Shown piece by piece: positions 8,375 through 16,273 of a stretch of 64,000 nt of DNA. A program made the position numbers and the translations under genes. The DNA is from an uncultured Clostridia bacterium (lineage in GTDB: Bacteria; Bacillota; Clostridia; Peptostreptococcales; Anaerovoracaceae). A model generated the notes under the pieces. The model was not told the origin of the DNA. It saw only the letters and a list, made by a program, of their open reading frames with translations, and did no database searches. The stretch spans positions 186,001 through 250,000 of the forward strand of contig CAKQGQ010000001.1 of NCBI GenBank assembly GCA_934233735.1, given 5' to 3'. Within the stretch, counting starts at the first letter, position 1. Every line of letters starts with the position of its first letter.

Positions 8375-9052
8375 CTAATTGAAATACCGGAACACACCTC
8401 TGACCTTACCGAGAATGTTTACATCTTTTACGATAATCGGACTCATCGTGTGGTTCTCCGGCTGCAGTCTGATGTGATCGGCTTCCTTATAGAATGTCTT
8501 AACCGTTGCTTCACTTTCAAATCCGTCAATCATCGCAACCACGATTTCGCCGTTATGCACATCGACGGTCTGCTGAACGAGAATCAAATCTCCATCCATA
8601 ATCCCGGCTTCAATCATACTCTCGCCGCGAACGCGGAGCATATAGTTTATGCCGTTAGCCGCATATCCGGACGGAATCGGGAAGGAGCCTTCGATGTTTT
8701 CGACTGCAGTGATTGGAGTGCCGGCAGCGACTCTTCCTACAATCGGAACCTCAACCACATCGCTCACAGCACTTCCGCCGCCTGCAAAATCGTCGGAAAC
8801 GGCAGAACTGCCATATGCCGCAGGGGTATGGCCGCCTTTCTCGGACGGATCAACCACCATTAAAGCACGCGGCTTAGAAGGGTCTTTTTTCAGATAGCCT
8901 TGACGCACCAGGCTTTCAATGTCTTTATGTACGGTAGAGGTTGATTTAATTCCAAGTGCACCACAGATTTCACGAACGGTAGGCGGATAGCCTTTCGTTT
9001 TGATTTCTGATTTCATATAGTCTAAAATTTTCTGTTCACGATCTTTCAGCAT
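8375..9052 (-). CDS. lexA: LexA SOS repressor
   Basis: LexA represses DNA-repair genes and cleaves itself when RecA is activated. The N-terminal winged helix (residues 1-65, with PPTVREICGALGIKSTSTVHKDI) is followed by a Ser/Gly-rich linker of about 40 residues, longer than usual. The C-terminal S24 domain shows the AG cleavage site in GRVAAGTP, the serine in RVRGESMIEAGI, and the lysine in ATVKTFY. The length is 225 residues. It ends in TAG. Its promoter region carries a likely LexA box (9114-9125), consistent with self-control. Confidence 0.95.
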   Translation of the reverse strand: MLKDREQKILDYMKSEIKTKGYPPTVREICGALGIKSTSTVHKDIESLVRQGYLKKDPSKPRALMVVDPSEKGGHTPAAYGSSAVSDDFAGGGSAVSDVVEVPIVGRVAAGTPITAVENIEGSFPIPSGYAANGINYMLRVRGESMIEAGIMDGDLILVQQTVDVHNGEIVVAMIDGFESEATVKTFYKEADHIRLQPENHTMSPIIVKDVNILGKVRGVFRYFN

Positions 9053-9087
9053 AGTCCTTCCTTCTCCTAACTTTTTTTCTTACGGAC

Positions 9088-9125
9088 AGTATAGCACAAT
9101 GCGAACAAAAAGTAAACGGATGTTC
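9088..9125 (-). promoter_or_regulatory. lexA promoter with overlapping LexA-box candidate
   Basis: On the minus strand a -10 TATACT (9088-9093) lies 17 bases from a weak -35 TTTACT (9111-9116). The segment 9114-9125 reads AAACGGATGTTC, seven of eight fixed bases of the Firmicute LexA pattern GAAC-N4-GTTC, and covers the -35. Self-repression is therefore likely but not shown. Confidence 0.55.
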
Positions 9126-9170
9126 TGAAAAAAGATTTTGTTCGTTTTTAAAAAGTTTGGGAAATAACAG

Positions 9171-9199
9171 TTGACAGAAAGCGTTCTCTAAGGTATACT
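9171..9199 (+). promoter_or_regulatory. Strong sigma-A promoter of infC-rpmI-rplT
   Basis: TTGACA at 9171-9176 and TATACT at 9194-9199 are separated by exactly 17 bases, a near-consensus vegetative promoter pointing to the infC operon. Transcription should begin near 9206. Confidence 0.85.
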
Positions 9200-9205
9200 A
9201 TTTCA

Positions 9206-9357
9206 GTAATGAAGAAGAAGTTATCCGCTTCTCACCTATGAGGTCAAGTCACCGACATGGGTTGATACAGTGAAATTAGTATGCCTGCGGCATTGCGAGG
9301 CGTATTCTTTGAGCGGATACTTCAAGTATCCGCTTTTATAATTTCAGGAGGTGCACC
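9206..9357 (+). promoter_or_regulatory. infC operon leader with attenuator (L20-leader type)
   Basis: The roughly 150-base leader holds an intrinsic terminator: AGCGGATAC (9312-9320), loop TTCAA, GTATCCGCT (9326-9334) and a T run. An upstream copy of TATCCGCT at 9222-9229 can pair with the 5' arm of this terminator and so prevent it, the layout of an antiterminator. In Bacillus the same operon is controlled by ribosomal protein L20 through such a leader. The identity as an L20 leader is inferred from operon context and pairing, not from a covariance search. Confidence 0.7.
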
Positions 9358-9873
9358 ATTAGCAAGGAAAATTTAATCAACGAAGAAATTCGTGATAAGG
9401 AAGTAAGAGTCATCGATTCAGACGGAACAATGCTTGGCATTATGCCGACGGAAAAGGCATTGGACTTGGCAGGAGAGAAGAAACTCGACCTCGTCAACAT
9501 TTCACCGAACGCCAACCCGCCGGTCTGCAAGATACTGGATTACGGTAAATATCGTTATGAACTTCAAAAGAAAGAAAAAGAAGCCAAGAAGAAACAGAAG
9601 GTTACACAGGTAAAGGAAATCAGACTGAGCACCTTTATCGAGGACCACGACATTCAGGTAAAGGCAAATACAGCTTCGAAATTCCTTAAAGATGGAGATA
9701 AAGTCAAGGTAAGTCTGAGATTCAGAGGCAGAGAAAAGGATTATTCCGCCCGCGGCATGGATGTGATGAAAACTTTTGCGGACATCGTTTCCGAAGTAGG
9801 CGTAATAGAGAAGAAGCCTTTGTTTGAAGGCAGAAGCCTGACAATGGTACTTGGACCTAAGGGCGACAAATAA
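9358..9873 (+). CDS. infC: Translation initiation factor IF-3 (ATT start)
   Basis: IF-3 keeps the 30S subunit free and checks the start codon. The ribosome site AGGAGGTG lies six bases before ATT at 9358-9360, which begins the family-typical SKENLINEEIRDKEVRVI. The first ATG in frame is 24 codons later and would delete the start of the N-domain, so ATT is the start. The product has 171 residues: an N-domain, a lysine-rich linker (KKEKEAKKKQK), and a C-domain with VSLRFRGRE. The rare ATT start of infC is a known device for autoregulation in other bacteria. It leads an operon with rpmI and rplT. Confidence 0.95.
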   Translation: MSKENLINEEIRDKEVRVIDSDGTMLGIMPTEKALDLAGEKKLDLVNISPNANPPVCKILDYGKYRYELQKKEKEAKKKQKVTQVKEIRLSTFIEDHDIQVKANTASKFLKDGDKVKVSLRFRGREKDYSARGMDVMKTFADIVSEVGVIEKKPLFEGRSLTMVLGPKGDK

Positions 9874-9893
9874 TTTTAGGAGGAAAAATCATC

Positions 9894-10094
9894 ATGGCAA
9901 AGAATAAGATGAAATCCCATAGAGGAGCATGCAAAAGACTTAAATTAACAGGATCCGGCAAGATTAAGAGAAATAAGGCATACAAGAGCCATATTCTTAC
10001 TAAGAAGAATGCAAAGAGAAAAAGAGGCTTAAGAAAAGCTACTGTTTTAACCAGCGCAGACTTAAAGAGAATGCTCAGATCTATGGCAAAATAG
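9894..10094 (+). CDS. rpmI: Ribosomal protein L35
   Basis: This 66-residue, very basic protein starts MAKNKMKSHRGACKRLK, the standard L35 opening, and is part of the large ribosomal subunit. It is placed in the conserved infC-rpmI-rplT order, 20 bases after infC. It stops with TAG. The eight codons after this TAG are open and in the same frame as rplT, so amber readthrough would give an L35-L20 fusion. Confidence 0.97.
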   Translation: MAKNKMKSHRGACKRLKLTGSGKIKRNKAYKSHILTKKNAKRKRGLRKATVLTSADLKRMLRSMAK

Positions 10095-10118
10095 TTTGAA
10101 ATTACGGAGGTAAGAAAA

Positions 10119-10475
10119 ATGGCAAGAGTAAAAAAAGGCGTTAATGCGCATAAGAGACATAAGAAAGTATTAAAATTGGCGAAGGGTTTCTACGGTGCTA
10201 AGAGCAAAGTATTCAGAGCTGCGAACCCTGCAGTTATGAGATCCTTAAGATCTGCATATGTAGGCAGAAAGTTAAAGAAGAGACAGTACAGACAGATGTG
10301 GATTGCAAGAATCAACGCTGCTGCAAGAATGAACGACATCAGCTACAGCAGACTGATGGACGGCCTTAAGAAGGCAGGCATCGAAATCAACAGAAAGATG
10401 CTTTCCGAAATGGCTATCTATGATGCACCGGCATTCGCTGCACTTTGCGAAACAGCTAAGAAGGCTTATAAATAA
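10119..10475 (+). CDS. rplT: Ribosomal protein L20
   Basis: L20 is an early-binding protein of the large ribosomal subunit and, in Bacillus, the repressor of its own operon. The product of 118 residues begins MARVKKGVNAHKRHKKVLKLAKG and contains the RNA-contacting segments typical of the family. GGAGG precedes the start. It is the last gene of the operon, followed by a terminator at 10508-10544. Confidence 0.98.
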   Translation: MARVKKGVNAHKRHKKVLKLAKGFYGAKSKVFRAANPAVMRSLRSAYVGRKLKKRQYRQMWIARINAAARMNDISYSRLMDGLKKAGIEINRKMLSEMAIYDAPAFAALCETAKKAYK

Positions 10476-10507
10476 TACGGGAAAAGTATTTATATCAGAA
10501 ACGAAAC

Positions 10508-10544
10508 GCACCCTTGCACGAACATAGATTCGGCAGGGTGTTTT
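10508..10544 (+). terminator. Terminator after rplT
   Basis: GCACCCTTGC (10508-10517) pairs with GGCAGGGTG (10532-10540) with one bulged T, followed by TTTTG. It ends the ribosomal operon. Confidence 0.8.
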
Positions 10545-10592
10545 GTTTCTTTGCGCGAATTTTGGGTGTACTCTTTTTTTTACGAAAAAGGT

Positions 10593-10602
10593 GTGGTACA
10601 AT
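10593..10602 (+). promoter_or_regulatory. Extended -10 promoter for the 10633-15639 gene group
   Basis: TGGTACAAT is an extended -10 element with TACAAT at 10597-10602, 31 bases before the next start codon. No clear -35 is seen. Confidence 0.5.
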
Positions 10603-10632
10603 ACAAGTACCTATATGAAGGAGGAAAATGCA

Positions 10633-11127
10633 ATGGCATATGCGGACCAGTTATATGAAGTGGTGGATAAATTTTTTCTGCATGTAGTAATGCCTTATGG
10701 TGTGAAGAACAGTGAAGCAGCCGGATATTTGAAGAAATTTATGCCATTTAAGAAAAAGAATTTTGATGAATATATACAGGCATATAATGATTTTCAAAAT
10801 GCGGCAGAAATTCTCAGCATGGAAAACATTGAAATTCCAGAGGATGACAGGAAGGCTGTTTACCTTAGAGAGTGCTTTAATCAAAGCCAGAAAAGTTTTG
10901 CGAAACTCTGTAAAAGAAATGCGGATTTTTATGGATTCCAAAATCGTAAAGAACGGCGTGAGGAAATCACATCCCAAGAGTTAAAAGATATTTTTGTCGC
11001 GCTTCAAGCGAGCATGAATTCTGCGGGTCGTGACGTAGAAGCGCTTGAAAAGGCATATAAAGAACTGAAACTTGAGACCGATCCGGAATATGCCAAAGCC
11101 GTAGCGGAGGGAAAGGAAAAAATATGA
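10633..11127 (+). CDS. Unrecognised 164-residue protein upstream of rmuC
   Basis: I do not recognise this family. The ATG at 10633 follows AAGGAGGAAA; longer forms of the frame run into the promoter. The product is hydrophilic and helical, rich in Lys, Glu and aromatic residues (FMPFKKKNFDEYIQAYNDFQNAAE), with no signal or membrane segment, so it is probably cytoplasmic. Its stop overlaps the rmuC start by four bases, so the two are translated together. A role linked to RmuC or DNA maintenance is only suggested by this coupling. Confidence 0.75.
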   Translation: MAYADQLYEVVDKFFLHVVMPYGVKNSEAAGYLKKFMPFKKKNFDEYIQAYNDFQNAAEILSMENIEIPEDDRKAVYLRECFNQSQKSFAKLCKRNADFYGFQNRKERREEITSQELKDIFVALQASMNSAGRDVEALEKAYKELKLETDPEYAKAVAEGKEKI

Positions 11128-12407
11128 CGGAAACAACATTGCTATACATAGTTATTATTCTTTGTCTGCTTACAGCGGTGCTGGCAGCTGCTGCGATGAT
11201 GCGGGCAGGAGGGCTCGGAAAACAGCTTTCCGAGATGAAAGCGGATACGCAGAATACGGAGAGGCAGCTTCAGGAAATCAGACAGGCAAACCGCGATATG
11301 ATTCAGCAGACGCAGAACTCTCTTCAGATGTTCGGCGAACTGATTTCAAGGAATCAGAAGGACAGCGCAGATAATTTGGATAAGCGTCTTGCAGACATCA
11401 ATACGCGTTTTTCTCAGATGGCGCTCGAAAACGAACAGAAGCTCGAAAATATCCGTCTGAGTATGGAAAAGAAAATCGGAGAGCTGACAAACGACAACAA
11501 TCGTCAGCTGGAGGAAATGCGAAAGACTGTTGACGAGAAGCTGCAGAAAACCTTGGAAGACCGCATCACGCAGTCCTTCAAGCTGGTAAACGACAGACTG
11601 GAACAGGTATACAAGGGTCTCGGCGAAATGCAGAATCTGGCGGTCGGCGTCGGTGATTTAAAAAAGGTTCTTTCCAATGTCAAGACCAGAGGCATTCTCG
11701 GCGAGGTGCAGCTCGGAGCGATTTTAGAGCAAATCCTTTCACCGGAGCAGTATGAGGAAAATGTAATTACGAAATCGACGGGTGCAGACCGGGTTGAGTT
11801 TGCGGTTAAGCTTCCGGGCGACGATGAACGAACGGTCTGGCTTCCGATTGACGCAAAATTCCCTGCGGATTCTTACAGCAGGCTTGTGGATGCTTATGAG
11901 CTTGGCGATGCGGCGGCAATCGAAGAAGCGGCGAAAAACCTTGAAAGGGTTATCAAGTCCGAAGCAAAGGATATTCACACGAAGTACATCGAGCCGCCGT
12001 ATACGACGGACTTTGGCATCATGTTCCTGCCTTTTGAGGGGCTTTACGCGGAGGTTGTGCGCAGAGGGCTTTTAGATGTTCTCCAGAGAGAATATAAGGT
12101 AAATATCGCGGGACCGACGACAATGGCGGCACTTTTAAACAGCCTTCAGATGGGCTTTAAAACGCTGGCGATTCAGAAGCATTCCAGCGAGGTCTGGGAA
12201 GTGCTCGGAGCGGTAAAGACAGAGTTCGGAACCTTCGGAAAGGTTTTGGACAGCGCAAGGAAGCGTCTCAGAATGGCAGATGAGGATTTGGAAAAGCTTA
12301 TCGGGACGAGGACGCGCGCAATCGAGAGAAAACTGCGCGGCGTAGAGAGTCTTTCTGCGCCGGAGAGTGAGGAAGTTCTGGACATTTCCGATATAACGGA
12401 GATATAA
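11124..12407 (+). CDS. rmuC: DNA recombination protein RmuC homologue
   Basis: RmuC proteins are membrane-anchored, have a nuclease-like fold and limit DNA inversions in Escherichia coli. The product has one N-terminal membrane segment (about residues 5-25), a long coiled coil (about 30-150, with repeated Gln/Asn/Glu heptads), and the conserved core at GILGEVQLGAILEQIL, PIDAKFPADSY and ATTMAALLNSLQMGF-like sequence. The length of 427 is normal. It overlaps the upstream gene by four bases and is 15 bases from the phosphoesterase gene. Confidence 0.9.
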   Translation: MTETTLLYIVIILCLLTAVLAAAAMMRAGGLGKQLSEMKADTQNTERQLQEIRQANRDMIQQTQNSLQMFGELISRNQKDSADNLDKRLADINTRFSQMALENEQKLENIRLSMEKKIGELTNDNNRQLEEMRKTVDEKLQKTLEDRITQSFKLVNDRLEQVYKGLGEMQNLAVGVGDLKKVLSNVKTRGILGEVQLGAILEQILSPEQYEENVITKSTGADRVEFAVKLPGDDERTVWLPIDAKFPADSYSRLVDAYELGDAAAIEEAAKNLERVIKSEAKDIHTKYIEPPYTTDFGIMFLPFEGLYAEVVRRGLLDVLQREYKVNIAGPTTMAALLNSLQMGFKTLAIQKHSSEVWEVLGAVKTEFGTFGKVLDSARKRLRMADEDLEKLIGTRTRAIERKLRGVESLSAPESEEVLDISDITEI

Positions 12408-12422
12408 GGGGTATAAATAAGT

Positions 12423-13136
12423 ATGAAGATTTTTGCGATTGGTGACTTGCACCTTTCCTTCGGCGAGAAGGTGGAAAAACCGATGGATATTTTCGGGGGA
12501 GAGTGGGTCGGTCATGCGGAAAAACTGCATAAAAACTGGATTGAGACAGTCGCGGATGAGGATCTTGTAATCGTCTGCGGCGATGTTTCGTGGGGACTGC
12601 GGCTCGAAGAGGCGATGGCGGACCTTGACTGGGTGCATGCTTTGCCCGGGAAAAAAGTTTTTTTCAAGGGAAATCACGATCTTTGGTGGCAGTCTGCGGG
12701 AAAGCTCAATAATTTGTATGATGACGGCACGATGAATTTCATGCAGTGCAAAGCGTATATCACGGAAGACGACAGAAAAATTGCGATTTGCGGAAGCCGC
12801 GGTTGGATATGCCCGGGCACGGATGGATTTTCGGAACACGACCGTAAAATCTATAACCGTGAAGCTGCGAGGCTTCGGATGTCGCTGGAAGAAGCGAGGA
12901 AGCAGGGCACTTCTGAAATCATCGGGGTGCTGCATTATCCCCCAACGAATGACAAGCATCAGGCATCGGATTTTACGAGGCTGATGGAGGAGTATGGCGT
13001 GAAAAAATGCGTGTATGGACATCTTCACGGAAAGGATATTTTTCCGAACGGACTGAAGGGCGTATATAACGGCGTGGAATATCGTCTGGTATCGCTCGAT
13101 TATTTGCAGGCAAAACCTGAGGAGGTACAGATATGA
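12423..13136 (+). CDS. Calcineurin-like metallophosphoesterase
   Basis: The 237-residue protein has the complete two-metal signature of the family: GDLH near the start, GDVSW, GNHD, a later LHYPP histidine and GHLHG. It would hydrolyse phosphoester bonds in an unknown substrate. It lacks a signal peptide and so is cytoplasmic. The end overlaps deoB by four bases (ATGA). The neighbourhood of nucleoside catabolism genes hints at a nucleotide substrate, but that is inference. Confidence 0.88.
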   Translation: MKIFAIGDLHLSFGEKVEKPMDIFGGEWVGHAEKLHKNWIETVADEDLVIVCGDVSWGLRLEEAMADLDWVHALPGKKVFFKGNHDLWWQSAGKLNNLYDDGTMNFMQCKAYITEDDRKIAICGSRGWICPGTDGFSEHDRKIYNREAARLRMSLEEARKQGTSEIIGVLHYPPTNDKHQASDFTRLMEEYGVKKCVYGHLHGKDIFPNGLKGVYNGVEYRLVSLDYLQAKPEEVQI

Positions 13137-14308
13137 AAAAAGTGATTTTGGTGGTTACTGACAGTTTGGGTGTGGGACAGATGCCGGACGCTGCCGACTA
13201 TGGCGATAAAGGCTGTGACACCTTTGGACATATTTGGGAGAAGAACGGCGGGCTCAATATCCCGAATCTGTTGTCACTCGGATGGGGGAATATAGATGGT
13301 GTTCTGGACGGCAAAATTGCGGTTTCAGAGACGAAAGGCTGCTTCGGAAAGCTGGCTGAGCTTTCCAAAGGCAAGGACACGACCACGGGACACTGGGAAA
13401 TCGCGGGGCTGCGGACGGATGTTCCGTTTAAGACTTATCCGAACGGATTCCCGAAGGAATTCATGGAAGCATTTGAAAAGGAAATCGGCGTCGGCTGTCT
13501 GGGAAATTACCCGGCAAGCGGCACGGAAATTATAGAAAAGCTCGGACCGGAGCACGAGGCGACCGGAAAGCCGATTGTGTATACATCGGCGGACAGCGTT
13601 TTTCAGATTGCGGCAAACACAGCGATAATTCCGCTGGAAAGACTGTATGAAATCTGCGAAACCGCAAGAAAACTTTTGGTTGGCGACTGGGCATGCGGAA
13701 GAGTTATCGCAAGACCGTATATCATCAACGCGGAGGGCAAGCGCGAGAGAACCTCTGACCGCAGAGACTACTCCGTGACTCCGCCGGCGGACACGATTCT
13801 GGATGCGGTGAAAAACGCCGGAAAGATGGTGTACGGCGTCGGTAAAATCGGTGATATTTTCAATATGAAAGGCCTCGTGGAATCGGTTCATACGACAAGC
13901 AATATGGACGGCGTGGACAAAACGATTGAAGCGATTAACATGGGATTTGAGGGATTTATATTTACAAACCTCGTCGACTTCGACTCAAAGTACGGTCACA
14001 GAAGAGATCCAATCGGCTACGGCAGGGCAATTGAAGAATTCGACGCAAGACTTCCGGAAATCATGGAAGCGATGGGACCGGAGGATGTGCTGATGATCTG
14101 CGCGGATCACGGAAACGACCCGACCGCGCCGGGAACCGATCATACTAGAGAATATATTCCTCTGATTGTATACGGAAAAGAGTGCCGTGAAGGCGTAAAC
14201 CTTGGCATCAGAAACTCTTTTGCGGACATCGGCGCGACGGTATGCGACCTTCTGGAAGTCGGACACAATTCGGTGGGAACAGGATTCAAGGATTTAATTA
14301 TAAAATAG
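13133..14308 (+). CDS. deoB: Phosphopentomutase DeoB
   Basis: DeoB interconverts (deoxy)ribose 1- and 5-phosphate, linking nucleoside breakdown to the pentose pathway. The 391-residue product is an alkaline-phosphatase-superfamily enzyme. It shows the metal and nucleophile parts VTDSLGVGQMPDA, the TTGHWE segment, and C-terminal ADHGNDPT and TDHTREYIP motifs that hold the two Mn ions. A GGAGG site lies upstream. It is next to pyrimidine-nucleoside phosphorylase, whose product it uses. It stops with TAG. Confidence 0.96.
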   Translation: MKKVILVVTDSLGVGQMPDAADYGDKGCDTFGHIWEKNGGLNIPNLLSLGWGNIDGVLDGKIAVSETKGCFGKLAELSKGKDTTTGHWEIAGLRTDVPFKTYPNGFPKEFMEAFEKEIGVGCLGNYPASGTEIIEKLGPEHEATGKPIVYTSADSVFQIAANTAIIPLERLYEICETARKLLVGDWACGRVIARPYIINAEGKRERTSDRRDYSVTPPADTILDAVKNAGKMVYGVGKIGDIFNMKGLVESVHTTSNMDGVDKTIEAINMGFEGFIFTNLVDFDSKYGHRRDPIGYGRAIEEFDARLPEIMEAMGPEDVLMICADHGNDPTAPGTDHTREYIPLIVYGKECREGVNLGIRNSFADIGATVCDLLEVGHNSVGTGFKDLIIK

Positions 14309-14325
14309 AAAACAGGTGAGACATT

Positions 14326-15639
14326 ATGAGTTACAATATGAATGACATCATCTATAAGAAAAGAGAAGGCGGCAAGCTTTCAAAAGACGAAATCGAGTAT
14401 TTTATCAAAGGCTACGTTGCGGGAGATATTCCCGACTATCAGGCGTCGGCGCTTTTAATGGCAATCTTTTTTAAGGGCCTCGACCGGGAGGAAACCTTCC
14501 GGCTTACGAACGCCATGCGCTATTCTGGAGATACCATCGACCTTTCTCCGATTAAAGGCGTGAAAGTAGATAAGCATTCGACCGGCGGAGTCGGCGATAA
14601 GACCACGCTGATTGTGGCACCTCTGGCATCCGCGTGCGGCGTTCCGATTGCGAAAATGAGCGGACGCGGACTCGGCTTTACGGGTGGAACCGTGGACAAG
14701 ATGGAATCCATTCCGGGATTCCGCACATCGCTGGAACCGGAGGAATTCCTGAATCAGGTAAATACAATCGGAATGGCGGTAATCGGCCAGACGGCGCACA
14801 TTACGCCTGCCGACAAGAAACTCTATGCGCTCAGAGATGTTACGGCAACCGTTGACAACTTTGGTCTGATCGCTTCCTCGATTATGAGCAAAAAACTTGC
14901 AGCGGGAAGCGACGCAATCGTGCTTGATGTCAAGGTCGGCGACGGTGCGTTCATGGAGAACCTCGAAGATGCCGTTACGCTTGCGGATTTAATGGTTGAC
15001 ATCGGCTGCAATGCAGGAAGAAGAACCGTTGCGGCGATTACCGAGATGGGACAGCCGCTCGGCTGTGCAGTCGGCAATGCACTTGAAGTTATAGAAGCAA
15101 TTGAAACGCTGAAAGGCCACGGACCGGAGGACATCACCGAGCTTGCGGAGAAGCTGGCAGGCATTATGATTTACCTCGGCGGCAAGGCAGAAACGCCTGA
15201 GCAGGGACACGATATGGCAGAAGATGCGCTAAGGAGCGGTAAAGGGCTTGAACAGTTTAGAAAATTCGTGACGGCACAGGGCGGAAACCCGGCAGTCGTT
15301 GAGGACTACTCCCTCTTCCCTCAGGCAGCGCACAAGCTGGAGCTTAAGGCAGAAACAGACGGCTTCGTTGCAAGGATTGCGGCAAGATGCATCGGTCTTG
15401 CTTCGCAGCACACCGGAGCCGGAAGAGCAACGAAGGAAGACACCATCGACCTTTCCGCAGGCATCTATGTGCACAAGAAAGTCGGCGATGCGGTAAGCAA
15501 GGGCGACATCCTGGCAACCTTCTACGGCAACGATCCTGCGAAACTCGACAATGCGATGGAAGAGGCACGCAAAGCCTTTGAAATATCACAGGAAAAGGTT
15601 GAAAGACCGAAACTGATTAAGGAAATTATCGGGCTGTAA
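14326..15639 (+). CDS. pdp: Pyrimidine-nucleoside phosphorylase
   Basis: The enzyme cleaves uridine or thymidine with phosphate to base and (deoxy)ribose 1-phosphate. Hallmarks are KHSTGGVGDKTTLIVAP (phosphate and substrate site) and the family signature SGRGLGFTGGTVDKMES. The 437-residue length and a biotinyl-like C-terminal domain (GIYVHKKVGDAVSKGD) fit. The single-enzyme uridine/thymidine type (Pdp) is usual in Firmicutes; a strict thymidine phosphorylase (deoA) is the alternative. It forms a catabolic pair with deoB, 17 bases away. Confidence 0.93.
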   Translation: MSYNMNDIIYKKREGGKLSKDEIEYFIKGYVAGDIPDYQASALLMAIFFKGLDREETFRLTNAMRYSGDTIDLSPIKGVKVDKHSTGGVGDKTTLIVAPLASACGVPIAKMSGRGLGFTGGTVDKMESIPGFRTSLEPEEFLNQVNTIGMAVIGQTAHITPADKKLYALRDVTATVDNFGLIASSIMSKKLAAGSDAIVLDVKVGDGAFMENLEDAVTLADLMVDIGCNAGRRTVAAITEMGQPLGCAVGNALEVIEAIETLKGHGPEDITELAEKLAGIMIYLGGKAETPEQGHDMAEDALRSGKGLEQFRKFVTAQGGNPAVVEDYSLFPQAAHKLELKAETDGFVARIAARCIGLASQHTGAGRATKEDTIDLSAGIYVHKKVGDAVSKGDILATFYGNDPAKLDNAMEEARKAFEISQEKVERPKLIKEIIGL

Positions 15640-15659
15640 TCTGTGCAGATATGAAAAGC

Positions 15660-15688
15660 CTAATCTTGATTTACTAAATCAGGATTAG
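15660..15688 (+). repeat. 13-bp hairpin after pdp
   Basis: CTAATCTTGATTT (15660-15672) pairs with AAATCAGGATTAG (15676-15688) with one wobble pair and a three-base loop. No T run follows (ATATTTG), so it could be a weak terminator, an mRNA stabiliser or a control element of the gene at 15709. Confidence 0.6.
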
Positions 15689-15708
15689 ATATTTGAGAGG
15701 TAAAGGAA

Positions 15709-16203
15709 ATGGGAAACCCGGCAATCGGTATTTTGCATAAAAATCCGGAAGCAGACTTGAATCAGGAGTTGCTTAGAAGATACAGAGGAAAAGTGGAACC
15801 CAAATCGTATAATTACAATCTCTTAGAACAGTATTTGGACGAGAATTTTGATTACAAAGAAAGAATTGTTGATGGTTTGGAACTACAATTTTTTAAGGAA
15901 AATTATGAAGCAAACTGCCCTGAAGGGGTTGGGTTTTCACCGATTTCGTTCCTTATTTTGGAAAATTCCAAAAGTGAGCGGCTATATTCCGCACAATGTG
16001 ATTCAAATGAGATTACGCTTACCATCGAAAAAGAATCAGGCTTCTTCAGTACGGACTCGTGGGTTCTGCATGAAGAATTATTCCTCGCCCGTGGCGTAAC
16101 GCAGGAGGACATAGAAAGTGAAAACAGAAAGTTTTTAGACTATCTGTTTTATTTGGACAAGCATAAGAGCGGCAGGGCACAGATTGGTCCGACTGCGGAA
16201 TAA
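15709..16203 (+). CDS. Unrecognised 164-residue protein
   Basis: I do not recognise this protein. It starts at an ATG preceded by GAGAGGTAAAGG and has no signal or membrane segment. The middle contains alternating short strands (SAQCDSNEITLTIEKESGFFSTDSW), and the tail is charged. It stands alone, with a 13-bp hairpin upstream and a terminator-like hairpin 21 bases downstream. The codon pattern matches the surroundings less well than deoB/pdp do, being richer in A and T, which may mean an acquired or fast-evolving gene. Confidence 0.65.
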   Translation: MGNPAIGILHKNPEADLNQELLRRYRGKVEPKSYNYNLLEQYLDENFDYKERIVDGLELQFFKENYEANCPEGVGFSPISFLILENSKSERLYSAQCDSNEITLTIEKESGFFSTDSWVLHEELFLARGVTQEDIESENRKFLDYLFYLDKHKSGRAQIGPTAE

Positions 16204-16224
16204 ACTAAAAGTTATATTTAAAAC

Positions 16225-16273
16225 AAAAGCCTCATATACTTTACCACTAAAGGTGAAAGGGTGAGGCTTTTTT
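16225..16273 (+). terminator. Terminator-like hairpin containing the dac ribosome site
   Basis: AAAAGCCTCA (16225-16234) pairs with TGAGGCTTTT (16262-16271), with an inner CTTTACC/GGTGAAAG stem, and T6 ends at 16273, directly before the ATG at 16274. The Shine-Dalgarno sequence GTGAGG is inside the 3' arm, so the hairpin would both end upstream transcripts and hide the ribosome site. Confidence 0.75.

Noticed and set aside
12135..13028. A 297-codon open frame on the minus strand
   Set aside because: It lies antisense to rmuC and the phosphoesterase gene, both of which have clear motifs. The translated sequence has no recognisable domain and no ribosome site.
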